DNA of 64,000 nucleotides from Candidatus Gastranaerophilales bacterium (GTDB lineage: Bacteria; Cyanobacteriota; Vampirovibrionia; Gastranaerophilales; Gastranaerophilaceae). The first letter of the stretch is position 1. Every line of letters starts with the position of its first letter. The DNA is taken from the NCBI GenBank assembly GCA_944323135.1, contig CALURI010000010.1:1-64000 (forward strand), read 5' to 3'. Below the pieces are notes generated by a model. The model saw only the letters and a list, made by a program, of their open reading frames with translations. It ran no database searches and had not been told where the DNA came from. The position numbers and the translations under genes were made by a program. Of this stretch, positions 1 to 7,460 are shown in pieces.

Positions 1-64
1 GCAACTCATCCATCAAAGCTACAAACCGCTTGACGTTTTTTGTTTTAATAAATGTTTTCTTCAT
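1..64 (-). CDS. Transposition ATPase (MuB/TnsC-like), N-terminal fragment
   Basis: An ATG at 64-62 opens a frame that runs off the left edge after 21 codons (MKKTFIKTKNVKRF...). It overlaps the end of the transposase gene by 20 bp in another frame, which suggests translational coupling. The asparagine-valine-basic stretch just after the start resembles the N-terminus of AAA+ DNA-transposition proteins that follow MuA-type transposases in Mu-like elements. These proteins pick the target site and activate the transposase. No Walker motif is inside the window, so the identification rests on position and a short match. Confidence 0.5.
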   Translation of the reverse strand, partial: MKKTFIKTKNVKRFVALMDEL

Positions 65-2144
65 CGTTTTCGTCTCCGTATAAATTAATATATTCATCAC
101 TTCTTATGTAATCGGCGAGCCATTTCCTTTGCTCAGTATTTGTACAGCCGTTTTCCATCAACCACTCGTATTTTTCATAATTTGAATTGAACATCGGCAC
201 ATTCATCTGCCGTTCACGAGGTGTTTGTTTGCGTTCACGTTTCGGCTTTTGGACAGGACTTTCTATAATGTCAATTTTTTCATTTACATTTACCCCTTCA
301 ATTTCTAAAACTTGAAGTTCGTCTTTAGTGAATGTCTTTTTAATTTGTTTGACAAGTCTGCTTTTAATTTTCTGTTGCTTTTGGTACTGCTGTTTGTATT
401 CCTCCATATCTTTAACTGTGCCGAGAACATTTGCCATCGGATGAACTTTTTGAACCCTATGTGCCACGCATAAAAATTCGCCTTTTATTGAATAAACATG
501 AACCTTTGAAAGGTCAAATAAGCTGTATCGGACATAAACCTTATCCCGAAGCCCAAGGATAACGTCACTCCTGTAATGCATTCCGAGGAACGTTATTCCA
601 TGCTTGTTTATTGTCCTTGCCTCGGTTTTCATCATTAAATGGTCAAGTGCAGATTTATTAATATCTTGTTTCCGAACAGAATTTAATACCTCTTGAATGC
701 TCCTTGAACGTTCATTGGGACAAGTTTTTTGATTTCTGTATTTCAGCCAGGCATTAATATATTTAATAACATCTTGTACTGTCGGAATATTTCCATTGGT
801 TTGTTGATTATGAAGTTGCAAGTGCAATTTTTCATTTCTGTTCATCCACGCAGGGCGGTTTTCAATTGAAGTACCGATATAACTCGGCATAAGTTTTTCA
901 AATTCTTCCTGAAAATCTAAGAAAAACCTTTCTATGACTTTTGCACGTGCATTGTAAGGTTTGGCAAAAACTGAGTGGATACCTAAATTGGCATACACTC
1001 CGTTAAATATCCCCTCATCGAAATCTGTGTTTTGAAAGTATTTAGATTTAAAAGCCTTGCCGTTATCCTGATACACCACTTTAGGAATTATTCCGAGATT
1101 TAAAATAGCGTTCCTTAAAGCACTTGCAATACATTGAGTATTTTCTGTCATCATAATTTCATACCCGACTAATGCTGTTGATTTCCAGTCTAAAAAACCG
1201 ACCAAAGTCGCTCTGGTCGGTTTTCCTGTAAATGGATTTATTACTTGGAAATTAAGAACGTGTCCGTCTGCAATCAAGACATCTCCAACTTCTATTTTAC
1301 TTATATCTCTTTCAATATATGGTTCAACCTTATCGTGGTAGGCTTTCATACCCTCTCGTCTTAACACCCACTCCGCATAATTGTTTTTTCTGAAATGCTC
1401 CGCAAATCTTTTAAAAGTTATATTACTCGGCAGAGCATCTTCATCATATCCTTTTTTAATCAATACTTGTTTTGCAAGTCTGATTGCCGTATTGTATCCG
1501 AATTTATTCTGATGAAGTAAAAGAGCAAGCAGAACTTTTTTCATATTGTCATCTAAAATGCTGTTATACTCACCCTGTTTTGTTATTTTGTATTGGGGTA
1601 TTAGAGATTCTGCGTTGCCTGTTTTCTTGTAGGCTTGTATGTATCTTCTCAATGTTCCTATTGAAATACTGCCCAGAAATTCGTATGCTTTTGGTAAATA
1701 CAAACCTGAATTATACAGGTCTAAAAATTCAGCATCAGCCTCTCTTATTCTCGGATATTTATTTCTATGTTCAAGTGCTGCTTTAACAATGTTCATTCTG
1801 TGATTTGCCGTCAATCTTGCTTTATCCGTTACAGTCGGCGGTTTGTAATTATGGGGAACTATTGCCGTTGATTTGGTTTCGCATTCCCGAAGTTTTTGTT
1901 GTAATTCAGGTTCTAAACTCGAAAACAATATTTCGTATGAGATACCGCCGTTAACTTTAACTTCCCTTGAAATATATTTGCTTTCAGGTTTGTTTATTTC
2001 CATTCGAATTGAACGAGTGCTTTTCAAACCCTTAGCCTGTGCGATTTTTTTAATAGGGACGAAGGAGTTAAAAGCGGTGCTTGCACCGGCTTTTTCAACG
2101 AGTGAGGAGCTAGAAGCTTCGCTTATATTTATATATTCATTCAT
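45..2144 (-). CDS. Mu-type DDE transposase (integrase catalytic core)
   Basis: About 699 aa. The N-terminal 50 residues look like a Mu-type DNA-binding domain (FVPIKKIAQAKGLKSTRSIR). A central rve-type catalytic core carries D293 (IADGH), D360 (YQDNG) and E405 (KVIERFF). The D-D interval of 66 residues equals that of phage Mu A (D269-D336). The C-terminal third is basic and rich in Lys/Gln, as expected for a Mu C-terminal region. The start is ATG 2144 because AAGGTG lies 8 nt upstream; a GTG three codons earlier has no such signal. It is followed, with overlap, by an ATPase-like gene. It would cut and join element ends to a target. A TnsB-like transposase is the alternative reading, but no Tn7-type partners are seen. 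Confidence 0.9.
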   Translation of the reverse strand: MNEYINISEASSSSLVEKAGASTAFNSFVPIKKIAQAKGLKSTRSIRMEINKPESKYISREVKVNGGISYEILFSSLEPELQQKLRECETKSTAIVPHNYKPPTVTDKARLTANHRMNIVKAALEHRNKYPRIREADAEFLDLYNSGLYLPKAYEFLGSISIGTLRRYIQAYKKTGNAESLIPQYKITKQGEYNSILDDNMKKVLLALLLHQNKFGYNTAIRLAKQVLIKKGYDEDALPSNITFKRFAEHFRKNNYAEWVLRREGMKAYHDKVEPYIERDISKIEVGDVLIADGHVLNFQVINPFTGKPTRATLVGFLDWKSTALVGYEIMMTENTQCIASALRNAILNLGIIPKVVYQDNGKAFKSKYFQNTDFDEGIFNGVYANLGIHSVFAKPYNARAKVIERFFLDFQEEFEKLMPSYIGTSIENRPAWMNRNEKLHLQLHNQQTNGNIPTVQDVIKYINAWLKYRNQKTCPNERSRSIQEVLNSVRKQDINKSALDHLMMKTEARTINKHGITFLGMHYRSDVILGLRDKVYVRYSLFDLSKVHVYSIKGEFLCVAHRVQKVHPMANVLGTVKDMEEYKQQYQKQQKIKSRLVKQIKKTFTKDELQVLEIEGVNVNEKIDIIESPVQKPKRERKQTPRERQMNVPMFNSNYEKYEWLMENGCTNTEQRKWLADYIRSDEYINLYGDENDEENIY

Positions 2145-2268
2145 GGTACACACACCTTAACTCGGAAGATTAGGAATTGGAACAGTACTTCCGAGTATGT
2201 GTCGGTTTTGTATCAATTAAAAAATTTAACAGAACAGCAGAATTTTCAAAAACCTCAAAAGACTCACT

Positions 2269-2293
2269 TGCCCGCAATAATCATACCATTTGA
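2269..2293 (+). repeat. Element end repeat, inner copy (TGCCCGCAATAATCATACC)
   Basis: Copy of a 25-bp site with core TGCCCGMAATAATCRYACCAT. It is the innermost of four copies, lying between the transposase start and the presumed element end. It is probably a transposase binding site. Confidence 0.65.
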
Positions 2294-2345
2294 ACCAAGC
2301 CTTAATTTACCCAAAATATAGGCACAAAGAGGTTTGAAATCCTTT

Positions 2346-2370
2346 TGCCCGAAATAATCACACCATCTGT
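2346..2370 (+). repeat. Element end repeat, second copy (TGCCCGAAATAATCACACC)
   Basis: Same 25-bp site as at 2457-2481, differing at one position (ATCACACC versus ATCGCACC). Direct orientation. Confidence 0.7.
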
Positions 2371-2406
2371 GCCGAGTAGAAAAAGAGTAAAAAGAGTATT
2401 TATGGT

Positions 2407-2431
2407 ACACATGGTTTGATTATTTCCTACC
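2407..2431 (-). repeat. Element end repeat, inverted diverged copy
   Basis: On the minus strand it reads as a diverged copy of the same site. The plus strand has ATGGTTTGATTATTTCC, compared with ATGGTGTGATTATTTCG for the inverted consensus. Mixed orientation of sites is typical of Mu-type end arrays. Confidence 0.55.
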
Positions 2432-2456
2432 CCTAAAATCCGCTACACAAGCCGAT

Positions 2457-2481
2457 TGCCCGAAATAATCGCACCATCTGT
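2457..2481 (+). repeat. Element end repeat, outermost copy (TGCCCGAAATAATCGCACC)
   Basis: The site nearest the presumed terminus, 24 nt inside an ACA at 2506-2508. Read inward, the terminus would be TGTAATAAAGTGAGTGC, which fits the TGT/ACA rule of Mu-like and Tn7-like elements. Nothing else is recognisable between here and the tRNA. Confidence 0.7.
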
Positions 2482-2646
2482 CATACGCAAAGCACTCACT
2501 TTATTACAGAGATGATATCAAATTACATTTAGCAGGTAGGTTGGGCTTGTAGCCCAAGAATCAATAGGGCTGTTACAGGACTACCCAAAATCATAGAATC
2601 CAGTAAAAAATTTCGGCATTATCAAAATTTTCGGGATACAAAAATA

Positions 2647-2719
2647 TGCCGCGTCTCGGAATCGAACCAAGGACACAGGGATTTTCAGTCCCTTGCTCTA
2701 CCAACTGAGCTAACGCGGC
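2647..2719 (-). tRNA. tRNA-Phe (GAA)
   Basis: The minus-strand cloverleaf has a 7-bp acceptor stem (GCCGCGT/ACGCGGC), a D-arm GCTCAGTTGGTAGAGC, an anticodon arm GGGAC-TGAAAAT-CCC with anticodon GAA, and a T-arm TTCGATTC. CCA is not encoded. It has its own upstream promoter at 2813-2840. The Mu-like element ends about 140 bp away. No integrase is present, so the tRNA is unlikely to have been its target. Confidence 0.95.
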
Positions 2720-2812
2720 ATATTTTTATTTAGTTGTAAATCTTTAAAACAAGAGGCAAAAAAATATTCTTTTGGAGTAAATGGATATAAATATTTAATT
2801 GCCACGTTTTTT

Positions 2813-2840
2813 ATTATACAGGCTGAAAAATTTCAGTCAA
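2813..2840 (-). promoter_or_regulatory. Sigma70-type promoter of tRNA-Phe
   Basis: On the minus strand TTGACT, a 16-bp spacer and TATAAT, with the -10 preceded by TG (extended -10). It lies about 95 bp upstream of the tRNA, in the gap after infC. The spacer contains the small palindrome CTGAAATTTTTCAG. Confidence 0.7.
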
Positions 2841-2849
2841 GATTTTTTT

Positions 2850-3389
2850 TTAAGAAGCACTCGGAGCCACATACAAAGTAACATTACGCCCTTCTAACTG
2901 TGGTTTCTTTTCTATTACAACCGGCATGTCTTTCATATCTTCAACAAACTTATTTGCCAAATCAAATGCCAAGTTTGAATGCTGCATTTCTCGACCTCTC
3001 AACATTACAACGATTTTCACTTTGTTACCTTGAGATATAAATTTTTCAATACTTTTTATTCTTACCTGATAATCATGAGTATCTATCTTATAACGAATCT
3101 TTATCTCTTTTACATCAACTGTATGCTGTTTTTTCTTAGCCTCTTTGGCTTTTTTTTCTAATTCATATTTATACTTGCCATAATTTAAAATTTTTGCAAC
3201 AGGGGGATCTTGGTTAGGGTTTATTAAAACAAGATCTAAATCTGCGTCATAAGCCATTTGTAACGCTTTGGAAGTTGAAATGATACCCAGATTTTCCCCA
3301 TTTTGATCTATTAAACGAACTTCTTTTGAACGAATTCTTTCATTCATTATTGCTTGATTTTTTTGATTTTTAATATCGTTGGGTGCTAT
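2850..3389 (-). CDS. infC: Translation initiation factor IF-3, probable ATA start
   Basis: IF-3 binds the 30S subunit, prevents premature 50S joining and checks the start codon. The N-domain (MNERIRSKEVRLID...LGI), the lysine-rich linker (KYELEKKAKEAKKKQ) and the C-domain (IKIRYKIDTHDYQVR, MLRGREMQH) are all present. An upstream TTG at 3425 lacks a ribosome site. AGGAG at 3402-3398 is 8 nt before an in-frame ATA at 3389, giving 179 aa. infC is known for rare AUU/AUC/AUA starts through which IF-3 represses its own synthesis, so I favour the ATA. An ATG at 3347 has no ribosome site. An extended -10 (TGTGCTAAAAT) lies near 3450-3460. rpmI and rplT, the usual neighbours, are absent. Confidence 0.93.
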   Translation of the reverse strand: MAPNDIKNQKNQAIMNERIRSKEVRLIDQNGENLGIISTSKALQMAYDADLDLVLINPNQDPPVAKILNYGKYKYELEKKAKEAKKKQHTVDVKEIKIRYKIDTHDYQVRIKSIEKFISQGNKVKIVVMLRGREMQHSNLAFDLANKFVEDMKDMPVVIEKKPQLEGRNVTLYVAPSAS

Positions 3390-3646
3390 TTTTTTATCTC
3401 CTATGTTTATATTTAGTAATTCCAAGTGTCATGGTAGCACAAAATTCCTATTTTAGCACATTTAAGAGAACAAAATTTTTGTAACAAAATGTAAATACAA
3501 TTAAAATATGACTAAAATAGTTAATATGATTAACTTTCAAAGAAAGCATGTTTAAACATTAATTAAAGTTTTAAGAATTAATTGCCGATAATAAAACTAC
3601 GAAAAATACAAGCCAAACGGACAATAATAAGTAAAAGGAGTTATGT

Positions 3647-3799
3647 ATGATTAATGAACAAAAAGCCGAAGAACAGACACAGGAAGTATTTTTAGACTTA
3701 AGTAACGGAGAATATCTGAAATTTGATATGACACTTCCAATACAAATACTTTTTGACGATGTTATGAATTTTGTATCCAAAACAGATTTTGAAGATTAA
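3647..3799 (+). CDS. Small acidic protein of 50 aa, unknown
   Basis: AAGGAG lies 6 nt before the ATG and a strong terminator follows the stop, so this is probably a real monocistronic gene despite its size. The product is acidic (MINEQKAEEQTQEVFLDLSN...), with a FDMTLPIQILFDDVMNFV stretch that could form a short amphipathic helix. It has no signal peptide or Cys/His cluster. I do not recognise the family. It sits alone between infC and the TPR/dusB pair. The 216 bp upstream (3430-3646) hold no gene. Confidence 0.7.
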   Translation: MINEQKAEEQTQEVFLDLSNGEYLKFDMTLPIQILFDDVMNFVSKTDFED

Positions 3800-3816
3800 C
3801 CACCAGAGTTATTAAA

Positions 3817-3844
3817 AAAGACGGCTAAAATTTTAGCCGTCTTT
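3817..3844 (+). terminator. Rho-independent terminator after the 50-aa gene
   Basis: Perfect inverted repeat AAAGACGGCTAAAA/TTTTAGCCGTCTTT followed by a run of T. Confidence 0.9.
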
Positions 3845-3926
3845 TTTTTGTTATAAAATATAGTAAAATGTCGATGTTCGTGCAATAATAATTGCATTAA
3901 CATTTTCGTGAAGAGGGATTGTATTT

Positions 3927-6044
3927 ATGAAAAATTTTCTAAAGTTAATGTATGCTATAACGCTTGGGCTTATAAGCGTAACGCCGAGTTTTGCGGGATT
4001 TAAAGAACATTTTGATCTCGGACAGCAATATTTGTCTAATTACCAATATTCAGGTGCAATTACGGAATTCAAAAGTGCTTTAAGAATTAATTATCTCGAC
4101 AACTCTGCACGAATTGGTTTGATAAATTCTTATATTGCTCGCGGCACTTATTACGCAAATACAGACAAAGATTATGCGAAAGCTGCGGATGATTACCGCG
4201 CTGCACTTTTCTACCTTGTATATTATCCTAATCCAAATCAAGTAAAAAACTCTTCACAAGCAATAGTACAAGTTACATCGAATCTTAACCAATGTCTTAA
4301 TGAAATAAATTTTGACAATTCAGCGCAAAACAGATTTAATACAGCAAAACAACTCAGAGCTGAAGGCAATTTCGCAGCTGCTGGCTATGAATTTAATCAG
4401 GCTCTTAGTGAAACCGGGTTAATAAAAGACAGCTTTGAACAAACAGGAGATATTATGAAACTTTTGGGCAATGATAAAAAAGCTGCCGAATTTTATAAAA
4501 AAGCAGTTTCAGTTGCGCCAAATGACATTTCTTTAAGACTGGCTTATGCTAAAATGCTTGATAAATTACAACAAGAAGATGAAGCTGTTGAACAATACAA
4601 CTTTGTATTATCAAAAACTACAGATAATAAAGACGTTTTGTATTCACTGGAAAGAATATATAAAAGAAAGCTTGAAGAATCTCCAAATGATGCAGCTATA
4701 ACTGCAAATTTGGGAGCAATTATGCAAAAAGAAGGCAATTTTGATGAAGCTCTAAGATACTATTCAAAAGCCGAATATTTAGATCCTTCAAATATTAACA
4801 CACGTCTTAATGTCGGAACATTATATCAACAAAAAGGCGATTACAAAACGGCAATAACCGCTTATGATTCAGTATTAATCATTTATCCTGACAATATTCA
4901 GGCAAATTTGTATAAAGCACAATCACTTGCAGCAATGGGAGACAGTAAAGGTGCACTTGAACAATACAAAAAAGTTCTTGCTAAAGATCCTGATAATGAA
5001 ATTGCACAAAATGATATGCTAAATATGGTTAAAGATACAATGACAACAGCACAATTTGTTGATTACATAAAGAAAAATAACCCAAATAATGCTGCAAATG
5101 TACTTTATAACTATGCACTTGACCTTCATAAACAAAACAAATTGGCAGATGCAATAACTATTTATAATGAAGTAATCAAACTTAATTCATCAAATTCCGA
5201 AGCTTATGTTAACCTTGCAATAGCACAAGGGCAAGACAAAAATTATGAAGCTGCGATTGCAACCTTAAACACTGCAAATGCAAAATTCCCAAATAATAAA
5301 CAAGTTTCAGACACAATAAAATCAATAAATGCGCAATCCACTGATGAAAAATTAGAAAAAGCAGCAAATTACTATAACAATAAAGATTACCAAAATGCCA
5401 TAAATGAATACTTAACAATAAAACCCGCAACATCAGATACAATGTTGGCAATTGCTTCAGCATATCAAAACATGGGAGACAATGCCAAAGCTATTGAATA
5501 CTACAAACAAGCCCTAAACCTTGCTCCGACAAATTCTGATATAGCTTATTATATAGCTGCATTATATTCAGAAACTGGAGACAGCGCAAATGCAAAAACT
5601 TATGCTCAAAAGGCTGTCACACTAAATACCAGCAATAAAAATGCAAAAGAATTACTCGAAAGCTTAAATGCTCAAATAGCTTCTGAAGAACTTGATAAAG
5701 CAGTTTCCCTGTTTGATGAACAAAAATATAATGAAAGTTTAGCAATTTTAAATAAGATAATTGCATCAGAGCCCAAAGACGCATACGCACTATATTATAG
5801 AGGTATGATATACGACACGCAAAAAAAATATGCTGATGCAATAAATGATTATAAAAAAGCAATTGCATCAAATCCTGATTTAACTATCATAAATTATTTA
5901 ATAGGTGTTGACTACGATATGCTCGAACAATACAAAAATGCAATATCATATTATAAAGCATTTTCAACAGCATACAGCGAAGATGATGACTACCTAAAAT
6001 ACGCAAAAACAAGGATAACTGAACTGGAGCCGTATGTCAAATAA
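3927..6044 (+). CDS. Exported tetratricopeptide repeat (TPR) protein, 705 aa
   Basis: The first ~23 residues form a Sec signal peptide (MKNFLKLMYAITLGLISVTPSFA). The rest is almost wholly TPR units with the usual A-x-x-x-Y/L-x-x-A-L pattern (for example EGNFDEALRYYSKAEYLDPSN and the QGDYKTAITAYDSVLIIYPDN-type unit that follows). They run from about residue 27 to the C-terminus, interrupted near 100-130. TPR arrays are protein-docking scaffolds; here the site is periplasm or cell envelope. The stop overlaps the dusB start by 11 bp, so the two are probably co-transcribed, though no functional link is evident. The partner is unknown. Confidence 0.9.
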   Translation: MKNFLKLMYAITLGLISVTPSFAGFKEHFDLGQQYLSNYQYSGAITEFKSALRINYLDNSARIGLINSYIARGTYYANTDKDYAKAADDYRAALFYLVYYPNPNQVKNSSQAIVQVTSNLNQCLNEINFDNSAQNRFNTAKQLRAEGNFAAAGYEFNQALSETGLIKDSFEQTGDIMKLLGNDKKAAEFYKKAVSVAPNDISLRLAYAKMLDKLQQEDEAVEQYNFVLSKTTDNKDVLYSLERIYKRKLEESPNDAAITANLGAIMQKEGNFDEALRYYSKAEYLDPSNINTRLNVGTLYQQKGDYKTAITAYDSVLIIYPDNIQANLYKAQSLAAMGDSKGALEQYKKVLAKDPDNEIAQNDMLNMVKDTMTTAQFVDYIKKNNPNNAANVLYNYALDLHKQNKLADAITIYNEVIKLNSSNSEAYVNLAIAQGQDKNYEAAIATLNTANAKFPNNKQVSDTIKSINAQSTDEKLEKAANYYNNKDYQNAINEYLTIKPATSDTMLAIASAYQNMGDNAKAIEYYKQALNLAPTNSDIAYYIAALYSETGDSANAKTYAQKAVTLNTSNKNAKELLESLNAQIASEELDKAVSLFDEQKYNESLAILNKIIASEPKDAYALYYRGMIYDTQKKYADAINDYKKAIASNPDLTIINYLIGVDYDMLEQYKNAISYYKAFSTAYSEDDDYLKYAKTRITELEPYVK

Positions 6045-7011
6045 TATTGTTTCAACACTTATTCAAAGCCGTGTATCACTTGCCCCAATGGCCGGAATAA
6101 CAGATTATGTATTGAGAAGTCTTATCAGAAAATATTCAAAAAATGCACTTTTGACAACTGAAATGATAAGCTCTGAATATCTTGCGCAAACTTTAAACGG
6201 CAGAAGCGGAACAGAAATTTTAAAAAGAGATATAAACCATTCACCTATATCATATCAAATTAGCGGTCACAAACCTCATATGATGCGTCAAGCTGCAGAA
6301 TTTTTAAGCGATTATGCGGATATGATAGATATAAATATGGGATGTCCCGTTAAAAAAGTTGTAGGCGGACAAGATGGCTGCGCCTTAATGCGGAATCCAA
6401 GCCTTGCGGCTGATTTGGTAAAAGCAGTCAAAGACGGAACCAATAAACCTGTCAGTGTGAAATTTCGACTCGGTTATACATTTGAAGAAATGAATTACGT
6501 TGAATTTGGAGAACAAATGCAAGAAGCAGGCGCTGAATTTATAACAATTCATGCAAGAACTCGTTCCCAAATGTATTCAGGGCAAGCAGACTGGGCAAAA
6601 ATAAAAACACTTAAAGAAAATGTTGATATTCCTGTCTTTGCCAATGGTGATATTACATCAATTGATGATGCAATAAAATGTACTGAATTATCAGGAGCAG
6701 ACGGTGTTGCAATAGGACGGGGTGCTTTGTCAGATCCAACACTTATTTCAAGAATTGAACATTACTACAAAACAGGGGAAAAACTGCCCCAACCAACATT
6801 AGAAGAAAAGCTTCAAATGTTAAAATATCACTTAGATGAAGAAATAAAACTACGAGGAGAAAATGTCGCAATAAAATTTATGCGAAAATTTTACCCTTAT
6901 TATCTTGCCGGATTTAAAAATGCAAAAATTCTACGTTCAAAACTGGTAGTTGAAGAAAATTATGATAACATCATAAAATTACTGGATACTTTAAGATTTA
7001 TTAACATATAA
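6034..7011 (+). CDS. dusB: tRNA-dihydrouridine synthase (DusB-like)
   Basis: FMN-dependent reduction of uridines in the D-loop of tRNA. TIM-barrel Dus family: LAPMAGITDYVLR near the N-terminus for flavin binding, DINMGCPVKKV with the catalytic Cys104, ITIHARTRSQMYSG, VFANGDI and GADGVAIGRGAL for phosphate binding. Length 325 aa is normal. It starts inside the end of the upstream TPR gene (11-bp overlap), so translation is probably coupled. Assignment to DusB rather than DusA/C rests on overall pattern. Confidence 0.93.
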   Translation: MSNNIVSTLIQSRVSLAPMAGITDYVLRSLIRKYSKNALLTTEMISSEYLAQTLNGRSGTEILKRDINHSPISYQISGHKPHMMRQAAEFLSDYADMIDINMGCPVKKVVGGQDGCALMRNPSLAADLVKAVKDGTNKPVSVKFRLGYTFEEMNYVEFGEQMQEAGAEFITIHARTRSQMYSGQADWAKIKTLKENVDIPVFANGDITSIDDAIKCTELSGADGVAIGRGALSDPTLISRIEHYYKTGEKLPQPTLEEKLQMLKYHLDEEIKLRGENVAIKFMRKFYPYYLAGFKNAKILRSKLVVEENYDNIIKLLDTLRFINI

Positions 7012-7075
7012 TTAATAAAATAGCAAAGATTTTTATTTATATTACTTACTGAAATTGCGACAAAGGAGAATTCTT

Positions 7076-7456
7076 ATGACAATAGGAATTAATACAGCTG
7101 AAAGACTAATAAAACAAACTTCTACATTTGCCTCTTCACATACAAAAGGGTTACATATGATAAATGAAAGATATTTTGCAAAAAGCAAGGGAATATCTTT
7201 AAATCCAAATATTGAAACTCAAAAAATAAGATTAGAAAATAAAACAATCTCAGAATGTTCTACAAAAATATTCAAAAATGGGAATAAATTTGAAGTCTAC
7301 AGACTTCCTGAAGGCATAGTAAAAGTATTAAAAAACCGCTTTGGAGAAATAAAAAAATTCTCTAGAAGCAATAAAAATAAAAATATTAATGCCGAAACAG
7401 CTTTAGAAAATATAAAAACTTTATTTGCCGAAAAAATCCAAGAATTTTTAAAATAA
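7076..7456 (+). CDS. Unknown protein of 126 aa
   Basis: AAGGAG lies 8 nt before ATG 7076, so that start is preferred to an upstream in-frame TTG at 7055. The protein is basic and soluble (MTIGINTAERLIKQTSTFAS...), with no signal peptide or membrane segment. The middle has a small beta-rich stretch (KIFKNGNKFEVYRLPEGIVKV) and the C-terminus is helical (ETALENIKTLFAEKIQEFL). Its short N-terminal motif is reminiscent of other small lineage-specific proteins in this window, but I do not recognise a family. It converges on argS with a 4-bp gap. Confidence 0.6.
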   Translation: MTIGINTAERLIKQTSTFASSHTKGLHMINERYFAKSKGISLNPNIETQKIRLENKTISECSTKIFKNGNKFEVYRLPEGIVKVLKNRFGEIKKFSRSNKNKNINAETALENIKTLFAEKIQEFLK

Positions 7457-7460
7457 AGAA

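Larger units (their letters stand above)
1..2508 (-). mobile_element. End of a Mu-type transposable element or prophage
   Basis: The element enters the window from the left edge. Visible parts are the start of an ATPase-like gene, a complete Mu-type DDE transposase gene, and a non-coding end region (2154-2508) with four copies of a 25-bp site, one of them inverted. In Mu, Tn552 and Tn7-type elements the transposase gene lies beside the end it binds and the terminal bases are TGT/ACA. The outermost site ends at 2481 and an ACA lies at 2506-2508, so I place the terminus there by inference. No target duplication can be checked because the other end is outside the window. Confidence 0.6.

Noticed and set aside
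45-2144. TnsB of a Tn7-like or CRISPR-associated transposon
   Set aside because: The N-terminal domain and the D-D spacing look like MuA, and no TnsA, TniQ or Cas gene is visible. It cannot be fully excluded because the cargo is outside the window.
2269-2481. CRISPR-like array from the repeated TGCCCG(A/C)AATAATC units
   Set aside because: Spacing is irregular, one copy is inverted and diverged, and the sites lie in the end region of a transposase gene. They fit transposase binding sites, and no cas genes are present.
2508-2719. tRNA-Phe as the integration site of the mobile element
   Set aside because: The element codes for a DDE transposase, not a tyrosine or serine integrase, and no duplicated tRNA 3' end is seen. 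Nearness is probably chance.
5209-5871. Leu-rich antisense frames inside the TPR gene
   Set aside because: They mirror the repetitive codons of the sense gene, have no ribosome sites and encode low-complexity peptides.
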